A stretch of DNA of 64,000 nucleotides from Pseudomonadota bacterium (GTDB taxonomy: Bacteria > Pseudomonadota > Gammaproteobacteria > Steroidobacterales > Steroidobacteraceae): positions 1 through 64,000 of the forward strand of contig JAFEDU010000007.1 of assembly GCA_018241425.1 (NCBI GenBank), given 5' to 3'. Each line of letters starts with the position of its first letter. Position 1 is the first letter of the stretch. Both the position numbers and the translations under genes were made by a program. Below are positions 16,592-25,218 of this stretch, piece by piece. The notes beneath the pieces were generated by a model that was given only the letters and a program-made list of their open reading frames with translations, had not been told where the DNA came from and searched no databases.

Positions 16592-16851
16592 CTTTCCCCC
16601 TCGCCACGCCCGCGGCAGCGGCATGCGCGCAACGCTGACTTTGGAGCGGGGATCGCTTTCCTGTCAACGGCGCTCCACGCCCTAGTCCGCATGAATAAAG
16701 GCCTCGGTGCACCCTGCCCATGGTTCGCTCGACCGGTGGCCGTCTCGCGTAAGAAATGACCGTTTGGCGAAAAAGCAACCGCCCCGGACGCTCCGGGTGC
16801 CGCCCTAAAATCGCGCTCTCCGCACCTCAATCATCGCGAGCGCCCCTCCGT

Positions 16852-18075
16852 ATGCCCGGTCGCACCACACAGCTGGCTTCGAAACTTGCCCGCAGCGGGC
16901 CTCCGATGTTCTTCCCGGATCCACCGGATGTCACCGGATACAACTTCGACCAGGGATTGCCCGGCCGCGAAACCTTTCCGCGCGAGGACCTGCTGCGGCT
17001 GGCTGGCAAGGTTCTCGCCCGCGACGGCTCGGTCTGCCTGGACTACTTCGAGCCGCAGGTCGGATACGAGGAGCTGCTGTTCGGCAATCGCGCGCTGCGC
17101 GCCGCAATCGCCGCCCGCATCGGCCATATCCAGGGCAAGGCGGTGTCCCCGGAGGGCGTGATCCTTACCTCCGGTTCAGTTCAGGGCATTGCGCTCGCGG
17201 CGCACGGCTACCTCGACACCGGCGATGTCGTCGCGGTCGAGGCAACCACGTTTCCATACGCACTCAAGTACTTCCAGTCAGCGGGCGCCGAACTGCGCGC
17301 ACTGCCCATCGACGACGACGGCATGGACGTGGCCGCACTCCAGAAGCTGATCGTGGAACTTGCCGGCCAGCACCGACGCCTGAAGATGGTGTACCTGGGG
17401 CCGACCTTCCAGTGCCCGACCGGCACCGAGCTTGCCGTCGCGCGGCGCGTACGCCTCGTCCAGCTTGCCCAGCAGCACGGGTTCCTGATTCTCGAGGACG
17501 ACGTCTACAGCGAGCTGCGCTTTGAAGGCGCCTCGCTCCCGACTCTGCTCAGCATGGACGACAGCGGGCTCGTCCTACAGGCCGGCACCTTCAGCAAGAT
17601 GGTGGCTCCCGGGCTGCGACTGGGCTGGATGGCAGGAGACCCGGCGGGGATCGCCTCGCTGGCCTCGGTCCGCGAGGACCTCGGGGTCAGCCAGTGGATC
17701 GCCCGGACGATGATCGAATATCTCGGCGAAGGACTGCTGGACCCGCACCTGAAGAAGGTCAATGCCATCTACCGTGCCAAGCGGGATGCGGCCATCGCGG
17801 GCCTCGCGTCGGTGCGTGACGACCTGGTGAAGTTCCGGACCCCACGCGGCTCCTTCTACCTGTGGATCGAGATCGATGACCGCGTTGACTGGCAGCGCGT
17901 CGCCGCCGAGGCCGCCAAGGCGCGCATCTACTTCAGGCCCGGCGAGCGGTTCACCCTGGAGGCGGACCCACGGCAGTATTTCCGCATGAGCTACAGCCAG
18001 GCGCCCCTGGAAACCGTGCGTGAGGGGTCTGAGCGGCTGGGCCAGATCATCCGCAGCTCTGTCCGTCGGACATAA
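16852..18075 (+). CDS. PLP-dependent aminotransferase (fold type I, LysN/2-aminoadipate type)
   Basis: The 407-residue enzyme has the class I/II fold. VCLDYFEPQVGYEEL is near residue 60, SGSVQGIAL precedes the cofactor phosphate site, and PTFQCPTGTEL is followed by LEDDVYSELRF. The PLP-lysine motif is GTFSKMVAPGLRLGW. The pattern resembles free-standing MocR-like transaminases acting on 2-aminoadipate, valine or alanine-type substrates. ATG at 16852 gives a normal N-terminus; the upstream extension to 16756 has no family similarity I recognise. A RidA gene follows 10 bases later, apt because PLP enzymes release reactive enamines. Confidence 0.9.
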   Translation: MPGRTTQLASKLARSGPPMFFPDPPDVTGYNFDQGLPGRETFPREDLLRLAGKVLARDGSVCLDYFEPQVGYEELLFGNRALRAAIAARIGHIQGKAVSPEGVILTSGSVQGIALAAHGYLDTGDVVAVEATTFPYALKYFQSAGAELRALPIDDDGMDVAALQKLIVELAGQHRRLKMVYLGPTFQCPTGTELAVARRVRLVQLAQQHGFLILEDDVYSELRFEGASLPTLLSMDDSGLVLQAGTFSKMVAPGLRLGWMAGDPAGIASLASVREDLGVSQWIARTMIEYLGEGLLDPHLKKVNAIYRAKRDAAIAGLASVRDDLVKFRTPRGSFYLWIEIDDRVDWQRVAAEAAKARIYFRPGERFTLEADPRQYFRMSYSQAPLETVREGSERLGQIIRSSVRRT

Positions 18076-18085
18076 CGGGCGGCGC

Positions 18086-18505
18086 ATGCACACCTGTTAC
18101 GACTTCGAAGGCGTCAAGTGGCCGGGGACCTGCCAGATGAGCGGTGCCGGGGAGTGGCTCCTGGTGTCGGGGCAGCTGGCACTGAAGGACGGCAAGCTCG
18201 TGGGCGAGAACGACCCGCATGCCCAGGCGATGCAGTGCTTCGCCAACCTGTCCGCGGTGCTCTCGCTCGCGGACGCCACGCTCCAGGATGTTGTGAAGCT
18301 CACTTGTTTCGCCACGAGCTCCGCCGCCTACACCGGCTACGCCGCGATCAAGTCGACGCTGTTCACGACCCGCCCTCCCGCGGGGACCACCGTAATCGTG
18401 GCCGGGCTTCTGGTTACCGGCGCGCTGCTCGAGGTCGAAGCGTTGGCCCATCGCCGCCTCGTCCGTCGCCGTCCGAAAGTTGCACGCAGAAAGGGGCGCG
18501 GCTGA
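18086..18505 (+). CDS. RidA-family (YjgF/UK114) protein
   Basis: The 139-residue protein matches RidA: the VSGQLALKDGKLV region, the DVVKLTCFATS strand and the C-terminal RPPAGTTVIVAGLLVTGALLE with the conserved Arg and a Glu shortly after. RidA-type proteins hydrolyse enamine/imine intermediates made by PLP enzymes. It begins 10 bases after the aminotransferase stop and ends 23 bases before the TonB gene, so all three are probably one operon. A Lys/Arg-rich tail after residue 125 is unusual. Confidence 0.9.
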   Translation: MHTCYDFEGVKWPGTCQMSGAGEWLLVSGQLALKDGKLVGENDPHAQAMQCFANLSAVLSLADATLQDVVKLTCFATSSAAYTGYAAIKSTLFTTRPPAGTTVIVAGLLVTGALLEVEALAHRRLVRRRPKVARRKGRG

Positions 18506-18528
18506 GCCGCGCGCAGGGGGATCGACAC

Positions 18529-20685
18529 GTGAAGCTCATATATGGGATCGCAACGCTGACACTCGGGCTGGCCGCCGCGCAGAACGCGTCTGCACAGGAG
18601 GCGCCCCCGTCAGCGCAGGCCGCAGACTCCGGCGAGCTGGCCACCGTGCTCGTGACGGCCCAGAAGCGCGCCGAGCGCCTCGAGGACGTGCCCCTGTCGG
18701 TCGCGGTGGTCAGCGGGGACCAGCTCGCGGCCCAGGGCATCGTGAACACCACCGCGCTGACCCAGGCCGTACCGGGGCTCAACATGGCGGAGGTGGGCAT
18801 ATACCTCGTGCCCAACATCCGCGGCGTGACGACCTCGATCACGGGCCCGGGAGCCGACAGCAATATCGCCTTCTACGTCGACGGGATCTATCAGCCCTCG
18901 GAGGCGATGAACGTATTCGACCTTCCGGACGTGGACCGCATCGAGGTCCTGAAGGGGCCGCAGGGGACCCTGTTCGGGCGCAATGCCACCGGTGGCGCCA
19001 TCCAGGTCTTCACGCGTGATCCGAGCTTCACCCCCACACTCTCCGTGCTGGGCAGCGCCGGCACCTATGCGGTCGGTGGCCTGGACTACCGCTCGAGCCT
19101 CTTCGTCTCGGGTCCCCTGATCGGTGACCGCGTCGCCGGAAGTCTCTCGGCGAACTACGAACACAGCGACGGTTTCGAGTGGAACGACATCTATGACCGG
19201 CGGCTGGGATTCCAGAACCTTACGCTGCACGGCAAGCTCCTGTGGCAGCTGTCGCCGGCCGCCAAGTTCATCCTGTCCGGAGCCTACGCGACGCGGGACG
19301 ACTACTCGGCGCTGCCACTCTCGGCCATCAACGGCAACATGCTGGCCCGGTCGATCGACCCCTCGATCACGCCGCCGAGCGACGGCTATCACGTCATCCA
19401 GAACTTCCTGCCGCACCTGAAATCGCAGTACTTCGCGAGCAACCTGCGCGGTGAGTTCGACCTGGGCGTCGGCAAGCTGACCAGCCTCACCTCCTACCAG
19501 GACAGCAACGTCTACCTCAACAATGCCGACTCGGACGGCTCGCCGCTGTCCCTGCTGCACTTCTACAACCCCTCGTACGACGAGTCGGCCTCCCAGGAGT
19601 TCGACTTCGCTTCTGGGTGGTCGGGACCGTTGTCCGTCGTGGCCGGCCTCTACTACTTCCACGACGATGCGGCCTACGCGCCCCTGAACATCCCGGGTGT
19701 GATCGACTTCCAGGCGCGCAACACCACCACCGCCGAGGCGGTCTTCGCGGAGCTGACCTATGCAGCGACCTCGAAGCTGTCCTTCGTGGGCGGCCTGCGC
19801 TACAGCGACGAACACCGGCACGGATACGTGTCGGTGCTTCCGGCGCCCTACGGGACGCTCGGAGAAAAGAACTGGAACAGCGTGACACCGCGCGGGTCCG
19901 TCCGCTACACGCTGGCCGACCAGACCAACGTCTACTTCACCTACAGCACCGGGTTCAAGAGCGGCCTGTTCGACACGGTGGCCTTCAACCCTAACCCCAT
20001 CAACCCGGAAAAGATCAAGTCCTACGAAGTGGGCTTCAAGACCCGGGGCGAGAACTACAGCTTCGATGCCGCGGCGTACTACTACGACTACACCAATCTG
20101 CAGGTCGGCGCCTTCGTGGGCGGACTTAACGTCACGCAGAACGCCGGCAAGGCCGAGATCGGCGGCCTGGACAGCAACTTCGCCTACCACTTCACCCGCG
20201 ACCTGAACCTGCAGGCCGGCGTGTCCTGGATTCCGAAGGCGAGCTACGTCGAGTATCTGGATGCCGATGCCAGCGTGCCGCTGACCACGAGCCCGAGTAC
20301 CGGGCTGCCGTGCACGGCGTGCGGCAATACGGACGTGTCGATCAATGCGAGCGGTTACCGCATGACGCGCACCCCGAAGGTGACGGCCAACCTGTCGCTT
20401 GCCTGGACGCATCACTACGGCCCGGGCGAGCTCGGCGTGACCCCGAGCCTGTACTACTCGAGCTCCTACAACCTCGAGATCACCGGGCGCATCCCACAAG
20501 CGAGCTATACGAACCTGAATGCGGAAGTGTTCTGGGCCCAGGATCACTGGCGCTTCTCGCTCTGGGGCAAGAATCTCACCGATAACCGGCGTGTTTCACT
20601 CGTTCAGCAGATTGGCGCCGACGGCGACTTGGTCAATTATCTGCCTCCGCTGGAGATCGGGGTCGCGGCGCGGTTCAGCTTCTAG
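18529..20685 (+). CDS. TonB-dependent receptor
   Basis: This 718-residue receptor starts at GTG 18529, giving the signal peptide MKLIYGIATLTLGLAAAQNA and cleavage after ASA. The frame extends far upstream through the RidA gene, but that part is a shadow. The plug has the VLVTAQKRAERLEDVPLSV motif, VPNIRGV and EVLKGPQGTLFGRNATGGA. The barrel ends GVAARFSF with a C-terminal Phe. The length and the plug wording are those of the sphingomonad/gammaproteobacterial receptors for small organic or siderophore-like ligands. It lies between RidA and a PQQ dehydrogenase and may import the alcohol or amine they oxidise. Confidence 0.93.
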   Translation: MKLIYGIATLTLGLAAAQNASAQEAPPSAQAADSGELATVLVTAQKRAERLEDVPLSVAVVSGDQLAAQGIVNTTALTQAVPGLNMAEVGIYLVPNIRGVTTSITGPGADSNIAFYVDGIYQPSEAMNVFDLPDVDRIEVLKGPQGTLFGRNATGGAIQVFTRDPSFTPTLSVLGSAGTYAVGGLDYRSSLFVSGPLIGDRVAGSLSANYEHSDGFEWNDIYDRRLGFQNLTLHGKLLWQLSPAAKFILSGAYATRDDYSALPLSAINGNMLARSIDPSITPPSDGYHVIQNFLPHLKSQYFASNLRGEFDLGVGKLTSLTSYQDSNVYLNNADSDGSPLSLLHFYNPSYDESASQEFDFASGWSGPLSVVAGLYYFHDDAAYAPLNIPGVIDFQARNTTTAEAVFAELTYAATSKLSFVGGLRYSDEHRHGYVSVLPAPYGTLGEKNWNSVTPRGSVRYTLADQTNVYFTYSTGFKSGLFDTVAFNPNPINPEKIKSYEVGFKTRGENYSFDAAAYYYDYTNLQVGAFVGGLNVTQNAGKAEIGGLDSNFAYHFTRDLNLQAGVSWIPKASYVEYLDADASVPLTTSPSTGLPCTACGNTDVSINASGYRMTRTPKVTANLSLAWTHHYGPGELGVTPSLYYSSSYNLEITGRIPQASYTNLNAEVFWAQDHWRFSLWGKNLTDNRRVSLVQQIGADGDLVNYLPPLEIGVAARFSF

Positions 20686-20736
20686 GCCGGCCCCGATCGC
20701 CGATCGAACGGCGTCATGCGATACACGGGGGTCAGG

Positions 20737-22575
20737 ATGAGGTTCAAGCGTGGGGCGGTGGTCCTGGCGGTGGCGATGCTCGCAGGCGCAGCGGGCGCTG
20801 CCGAGGGAGACTGGCCCACCTATAACGGCCCCCTGAGCGGGCAGCGCTTTTCACCGCTCAAGGCACTCAACCGCGGCAACGTCGCCGACCTGCGCCCCTT
20901 ATGCGAGATCAGCCTCGGCGACCCGGGAATCTTCCAGGCGGGGCCGGTCGTGGTCGGGAACACCCTCTACGTCACGACCATCCACACGGTCGTGGCCCTG
21001 GACGCATCGAACTGCAGGCTTCGCTGGCGCCACGCCTTCGAGCCTCAGGGTGATGAGCCGCTGCCCGCGAATCGTGGCGCGGCGTTCCTGGACGGGCGGA
21101 TCTTCCGCGGTACCGGGGACGGGTTCGTCATCGCTCTTGATGCCGCGACGGGGAAGGAGCTGTGGAAGGTACGCGCAGCGGATCCCGCGGCGGGTGAGTT
21201 CCTGAGCATGGCGCCGATTGCCTGGCGAGGTCTCGTGTTCATCGGGCCCGCTGGCAGCGAGTGGGGTATTCGCGGACGGATCCTTGCCTTCGATGCCGCC
21301 ACGGGCAAGGAAGTCTGGCGCTTCAATACGATCCCGGAGAAGGGCGAGGCCGGGTACGACACCTGGCACATCCCGGACACTACGACTCACGGCGGTGGCG
21401 GTACCTGGTCCTCGTTCACGCTGGATGCCCGCACCGGGGAGCTGTTCGTCCCTGTGGGCAACCCCGCCCCGGACTTCACGCCGGGATTCCGGCCGGGCGA
21501 CAACCTGTACACCAACTCGATGGTCGTGCTCGATGCACGCACCGGCAAGCTGCAGTGGTACTACCAGCTCGACCGCAATGACGCCTTCGACTACGACCTG
21601 GCCGCGGCGCCGGCGCTGTTCACCGACCGGATTGGTCACCGCCGGGTGGCCGTGGCCGGGAAGGACGGCTACCTCTACATCATCGACCGGGATAGCCATC
21701 GTCTCGCCTCCCGGACCGCGGTGACGACCGTGAAGCCGCCGGCGGGGCTACCGACTCCGCAGGGCGTATTCGCCTGCCCGGGCGCCGATGGTGGCGTGCA
21801 GTGGAACGGGCCGGCCTACAGCCCGCTCACCAACGCGGTCTACGTAGGCGCGGTTGACTGGTGCATGACCGTCCGCTCGGGCCCGGTGAAATATCAGGCG
21901 CCGCTCGTATTCATGGGGACCTTCCCGGACTTCAGCTCGAACACCGGCCCGCGCAGTGGCTGGCTCACGAGTGTCGATGCGGCCAACGGCGAGGTGCGTT
22001 GGCGCTATCACGCAGACACTCCCGTGCTCTCGGGCGCAACGCCGACCGCAGGCGGCCTGCTGCTGAGCGGGGATTCAGGGGGCAACCTCCTGGCTTTCGA
22101 CGCCGCTGACGGGACGCTGCTCCTGAAGCTCCCGCTGGGTGGTTCACTCGGCGGCGGGGTCGTCACCTACCAGGTGGGCAAGCGGCAGTATGTCGCGACG
22201 ACCACGGGCAACGTGTCCCGCTCGGGCCTTTCCACCGGCGATGACTACGTCCCGAAGCTCGTGGTGCTTGCAGCAGGCTTGCCGAAGGATTACGCGGCGA
22301 CGCAGGAGTTCGCGGTGCCCGAGTCCGAGCTGAAGCACCGCTTTGGAAAGCAGCCGGGCAAGAGCATCTTCAATATCTTCTGCTCGAGCTGCCACGGGCA
22401 GGGCGGGGTGGGGGGCGAGGGCGGGCCCCAGCTGCTGCAGCCGGCGCTGCAGCGCTCGCGGGAGCAGATGGTCGAGTGGATCAAGCATCCGGCGCCACCC
22501 ATGCCGAGCATGTCACCGCCGCTCTCCAACGGCGAGGTGGAAGAGGTTGCGGACTACGTGCTGAGCCTCAAGTAG
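20737..22575 (+). CDS. PQQ-dependent alcohol dehydrogenase with C-terminal cytochrome c (quinohemoprotein)
   Basis: The ~612-residue periplasmic enzyme has a signal peptide (GAVVLAVAMLAGAAGAA) and an eight-bladed PQQ propeller. The catalytic trio known from methanol/ethanol dehydrogenases is visible: Glu in GSEWGIRG, Asn in VGNPAPDF, Asp in NDAFDYD. A C-terminal heme c domain has CSSCH and a Met-rich segment supplying the axial ligand. The adjacent-Cys disulfide of methanol dehydrogenase is not evident. An in-frame ATG lies seven codons earlier at 20716; 20737 gives the better signal peptide. It probably oxidises an alcohol imported by the preceding receptor. Confidence 0.9.
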   Translation: MRFKRGAVVLAVAMLAGAAGAAEGDWPTYNGPLSGQRFSPLKALNRGNVADLRPLCEISLGDPGIFQAGPVVVGNTLYVTTIHTVVALDASNCRLRWRHAFEPQGDEPLPANRGAAFLDGRIFRGTGDGFVIALDAATGKELWKVRAADPAAGEFLSMAPIAWRGLVFIGPAGSEWGIRGRILAFDAATGKEVWRFNTIPEKGEAGYDTWHIPDTTTHGGGGTWSSFTLDARTGELFVPVGNPAPDFTPGFRPGDNLYTNSMVVLDARTGKLQWYYQLDRNDAFDYDLAAAPALFTDRIGHRRVAVAGKDGYLYIIDRDSHRLASRTAVTTVKPPAGLPTPQGVFACPGADGGVQWNGPAYSPLTNAVYVGAVDWCMTVRSGPVKYQAPLVFMGTFPDFSSNTGPRSGWLTSVDAANGEVRWRYHADTPVLSGATPTAGGLLLSGDSGGNLLAFDAADGTLLLKLPLGGSLGGGVVTYQVGKRQYVATTTGNVSRSGLSTGDDYVPKLVVLAAGLPKDYAATQEFAVPESELKHRFGKQPGKSIFNIFCSSCHGQGGVGGEGGPQLLQPALQRSREQMVEWIKHPAPPMPSMSPPLSNGEVEEVADYVLSLK

Positions 22576-22597
22576 TCAGCACGCGTGCAGCGCCGTA

Positions 22598-23266
22598 TCA
22601 GTCCTTGTCCTTGCGCGTGAGCTTGGGCAGGCCGGCCAGCTCCCGGATCTTCTCGTCGAGGTACTCGAGCACCCGCTGGTCGCGCTCGGTTTCCTTGTGC
22701 GTGAGGAAGCTGATCGCCATGCCCTCGAGCACGTAGCGCGACAGGTCGAGCGCCAGGTCGAATTTCTCGCCGCGGCCGCGCCACTCGGGAAAGACGTCGA
22801 CCGCCGCCTGGTGCCACTCGCGCTCGAAGGCTTCCTGCGCCGGGCGCAGGATGGAGGCGAGTTCCTTGTCCGAGCGGGCCGCGACCGCGAGCTCGAAGAA
22901 CGCGACGAACATCGGGTGGCGCACGTGCGCCCAGTACGCCTCGACTCCCTGCCGCACGTGGTCGCCGTCCGGGGTCGGCTTCGTCACCGCCTTGCGGAAG
23001 GCCTTCAGGCGCTTCTGGTGCAGGTGCTCGACCGCGGCGCGCACCACCGCCAGACGCGAGGGGAAGTGGTGCAGCATCGCCCCGCGTGACAGGCCCGCCT
23101 TCTGCGCGATCAGCGTCGTGGTGGTGCCCGAGTACCCGTACTCGACGAAGCACTTGATCGCCGCTTCCGTGATCTGGGTGCGGGTGGAGGCGCTCTTCTG
23201 CGCCTGCCAGCCCAGGTTTTCCTGTTCTTCAGGGGCGGCTGCGGCTTTTTTTGCGGTCGTGGCCAC
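22598..23266 (-). CDS. TetR-family transcriptional regulator of the catabolic cluster
   Basis: The 222-residue regulator has an Ala/Lys-rich leader and then a TetR HTH at about 30-75: RTQITEAAIKCFVEYGYSG, then LIAQKAGLSRGAMLHHFPS. A C-terminal ligand-binding and dimerisation domain follows. It is divergent from the SDR at 23383. The shared intergenic region contains two copies of the inverted-repeat motif that recurs before four other catabolic units up to 53882. It is the only TetR protein in the window, so it is the natural candidate for binding them; this link is inference. Confidence 0.92.
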   Translation of the reverse strand: MATTAKKAAAAPEEQENLGWQAQKSASTRTQITEAAIKCFVEYGYSGTTTTLIAQKAGLSRGAMLHHFPSRLAVVRAAVEHLHQKRLKAFRKAVTKPTPDGDHVRQGVEAYWAHVRHPMFVAFFELAVAARSDKELASILRPAQEAFEREWHQAAVDVFPEWRGRGEKFDLALDLSRYVLEGMAISFLTHKETERDQRVLEYLDEKIRELAGLPKLTRKDKD

Positions 23267-23305
23267 TTAAATTCCTTTGCGCGACAAGCATGTACAGTCT
23301 GCTTG

Positions 23306-23323
23306 AAAAAGTCAAAACTGATT
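23306..23323. promoter_or_regulatory. Putative TetR operator A (TetR/SDR intergenic)
   Basis: AAAAAGTC-AA-AACTGATT fits the 8-2-8 consensus AAACAGTC-N2-GACTGTTT at most positions (diverged at three or four). It lies between the divergent TetR and SDR genes. Confidence 0.6.
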
Positions 23324-23324
23324 G

Positions 23325-23342
23325 AAACAGGCTTGATTGACT
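23325..23342. promoter_or_regulatory. Putative TetR operator B (TetR/SDR intergenic)
   Basis: AAACAGGC-TT-GATTGACT is a second, weaker match to the same 8-2-8 motif. It starts 19 bases after operator A, about two helical turns. A further half-palindrome, CAAGCA (23285-23290) with TGCTTG (23300-23305), lies just beyond A. The paired sites suggest autoregulation of the TetR gene. Confidence 0.52.
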
Positions 23343-23382
23343 GCTAGCGTGAGAATTCCATCCCCCGGTACGGAGTACACCC

Positions 23383-24141
23383 ATGAACCGCCTCGAAGGC
23401 AAGGTCGCGATCGTGACGGGAGCGGCCTCGGGCCTCGGGAAGGCCGATGCACAGGCCCTGGTCAGGGCCGGGGCCCGGGTGCTGCTCACCGATGTGAACG
23501 CAGCTGCCGGCGAAGCCGCGGCCGCGGCGCTCAACAAGGAAGTGCCGGGCAGTGCCGCCTTCGCCGTGCATGACGTGCGCGACGAGAAGCGCTGGGGCGA
23601 AGTGGTGGCGGAGGCGCAGCAGCGCTTCGGGCGCCTCAACGTCCTGGTCAACAATGCCGGCGTAGTTGTGGTGGCCAACCCCGAGACCACGACCCTCGAG
23701 CAGTTCCGCTTCGCCAATGCCGTCATGTCCGAGGGCGTGTTCCTCGGCTGCAAGGCGGCGATCCCCGCGCTGCATGCCGCCGGCGGCGGCTCGATCATCA
23801 ACATGAGCTCGGTGGCGTCCCACCTCGGCTACCCGGTCTTCTTCGCCTACAGTGCGGCCAAGGGTGCGGTGCGCGCGATGACCAAGAGCATCGCCGTGCA
23901 CTGCCAGATGAACAAGTACCAGATCCGCTGCAATTCCGTGCACGCCGGGGCCATCGAGACCCCGATGGTGGCCTCGGCGAACGAGGTGCTCGGGATGAAG
24001 ATGGCCGACTACGAGGCCGCGCCCTGGGGGCTCGGGCGCCCCGAGGACGTCGCCAACCTCGTCGTATTCCTCGCCTCCGACGAGTCGCGCTTCGTCAACG
24101 GCACCGAGATCGTCATCGACAACGCGCTCACCATCCAGTAG
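23383..24141 (+). CDS. SDR-family NAD(P)-dependent oxidoreductase
   Basis: This 252-residue classical SDR has TGAASGLG (cofactor loop, about 11-18), NNAGV, a catalytic Ser in MSSVASHLG, and Tyr/Lys in YSAAK. The acidic residue at the end of beta-2 (LLTDVN) favours NAD. It reads divergently from TetR across the two operators and is followed 16 bases later by a MaoC gene. It probably oxidises a hydroxyl group of the unknown substrate, or a beta-hydroxyacyl-CoA. Confidence 0.93.
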   Translation: MNRLEGKVAIVTGAASGLGKADAQALVRAGARVLLTDVNAAAGEAAAAALNKEVPGSAAFAVHDVRDEKRWGEVVAEAQQRFGRLNVLVNNAGVVVVANPETTTLEQFRFANAVMSEGVFLGCKAAIPALHAAGGGSIINMSSVASHLGYPVFFAYSAAKGAVRAMTKSIAVHCQMNKYQIRCNSVHAGAIETPMVASANEVLGMKMADYEAAPWGLGRPEDVANLVVFLASDESRFVNGTEIVIDNALTIQ

Positions 24142-24157
24142 CGGGACGTCGCGGCGC

Positions 24158-24604
24158 GTGCGCTACTACGAGGACCTAACCGAGGGCGAGACGCACGAGT
24201 CCGGCACCCGCAGCGTCACCGAGCGCGAGCTCGTCGACTTCGCGCGCCAGTACGACCCGCAGTACTTCCACTCCGATCCGGAAGCCGCGCGCGGCTCCTC
24301 CTTCGGCGGCATCATCGCCTCGGGCATCTTCACCATGGCCATCTGGCGCCAGCTCGACCACCAGGTGGCGCATGACATCGCCTGGATCTGCGGGGTCGCC
24401 TGGGATGACGTGCGCTTCCCGGTGGCGGTACGTCCCGGCGACACACTCAAGGCGCGCGCCCGCTGCCTCAGCAAGCGTCCCTCGGCCAAGGACCCGCGGC
24501 GCGGCGTCGTCACCTACCAGTACGTGCTCGAGAACCAGCGCGGCGAGACGGTCTTCAGCTGCCGCAGCACCAACCTCATCGAGCGCCGCGGCGCCGGTGC
24601 CTGA
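24158..24604 (+). CDS. MaoC-like dehydratase (hot-dog enoyl-CoA hydratase type)
   Basis: The 148-residue single hot-dog protein carries the R-specific hydratase pattern: ARQYDPQYFHSDPEAA with catalytic Asp and His, and FGGIIASGIFTMA next. The start is GTG at 24158, since no ATG is in place. It is probably co-transcribed with the preceding SDR, a common hydratase/dehydrogenase pair in CoA-ester degradation. Confidence 0.9.
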   Translation: MRYYEDLTEGETHESGTRSVTERELVDFARQYDPQYFHSDPEAARGSSFGGIIASGIFTMAIWRQLDHQVAHDIAWICGVAWDDVRFPVAVRPGDTLKARARCLSKRPSAKDPRRGVVTYQYVLENQRGETVFSCRSTNLIERRGAGA

Positions 24605-24622
24605 GGCGTGCGCGCGCTCTTC

Positions 24623-25177
24623 TCAGTCCTCGGCGTGGTAGCGCTGCCAGTTCGGCAGCGACTCCGGGAAGTCCGCCGGCCGGCGGTCGCCGTAGGCGCG
24701 CATGCGCAGGCGGTCCCCGAGTCCCTGCGCGTACTCCTCCACCGGCAGGTAGTAGAGGAAGGACAGCAGGCGGTCGGCGAAGCACCAGCGGCCGGACTCG
24801 CGGCGGTAGGCGTCCTCGTAGCGCAGCGCCGCGATCAGCGCGCGGCCGTTGCGCCACACCTCCGCATGTGCGGTCACGAGCCCGGTGGCCGCATCGGGGT
24901 CGCTCCCGAAACCGATGATGTGGTCGTGCGAGAAGTGGTTGCTCACCCTGAGCGCGGCGAAGCGGCCGCGGAACTGCTCGAGCACCGCCTCGCGTCCGCG
25001 CGCCTGCATCACGCCGTCCTTCGAGCGGAACGCCCCATCCTTCGTGAACAGCGCACCGATGCCCTCGAGGTCGCGGTCGTCGATGACCACCGCGTAGCGG
25101 GCCACCAGCTCGTGGATGGCGGCGCGGTCCTCCAGGCGGCGGATCCGGGCCTCGAGCGTATCGGCATCACCGGTCAT
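24623..25177 (-). CDS. SnoaL-like / NTF2-fold protein
   Basis: The ~184-residue protein has the SnoaL_4 pattern: LEDRAAIHELVARYAVVIDDRD, FTKDGAFRS, SNHFSHDHIIGF and the RESGRWCFADR strand. Members include small dehydratases, isomerases and ring-hydroxylase small-subunit-like folds. ATG at 25177 is preferred (the frame runs to 25216 but that N-terminus is not family-like). It is on the opposite strand from its neighbours, and 41 bases from the divergent SDR at 25219. It is not a clear Rieske beta subunit. Confidence 0.83.
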   Translation of the reverse strand: MTGDADTLEARIRRLEDRAAIHELVARYAVVIDDRDLEGIGALFTKDGAFRSKDGVMQARGREAVLEQFRGRFAALRVSNHFSHDHIIGFGSDPDAATGLVTAHAEVWRNGRALIAALRYEDAYRRESGRWCFADRLLSFLYYLPVEEYAQGLGDRLRMRAYGDRRPADFPESLPNWQRYHAED

Positions 25178-25218
25178 AGCTTTCTCCCTCAGGGCCCGTC
25201 GCGGGCCGGAGTGCACGC

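Noticed and set aside
18118..18528. Extended N-terminus of the second TonB receptor frame, upstream of 18529.
   Set aside because: It overlaps the RidA gene in another frame and has no signal peptide; GTG 18529 gives a normal one.
24623..25177. The SnoaL-like protein as beta subunit of the Rieske oxygenases.
   Set aside because: It is on the opposite strand with its own neighbourhood, and its sequence fits SnoaL-like proteins better than ring-hydroxylase beta subunits; cannot be excluded.
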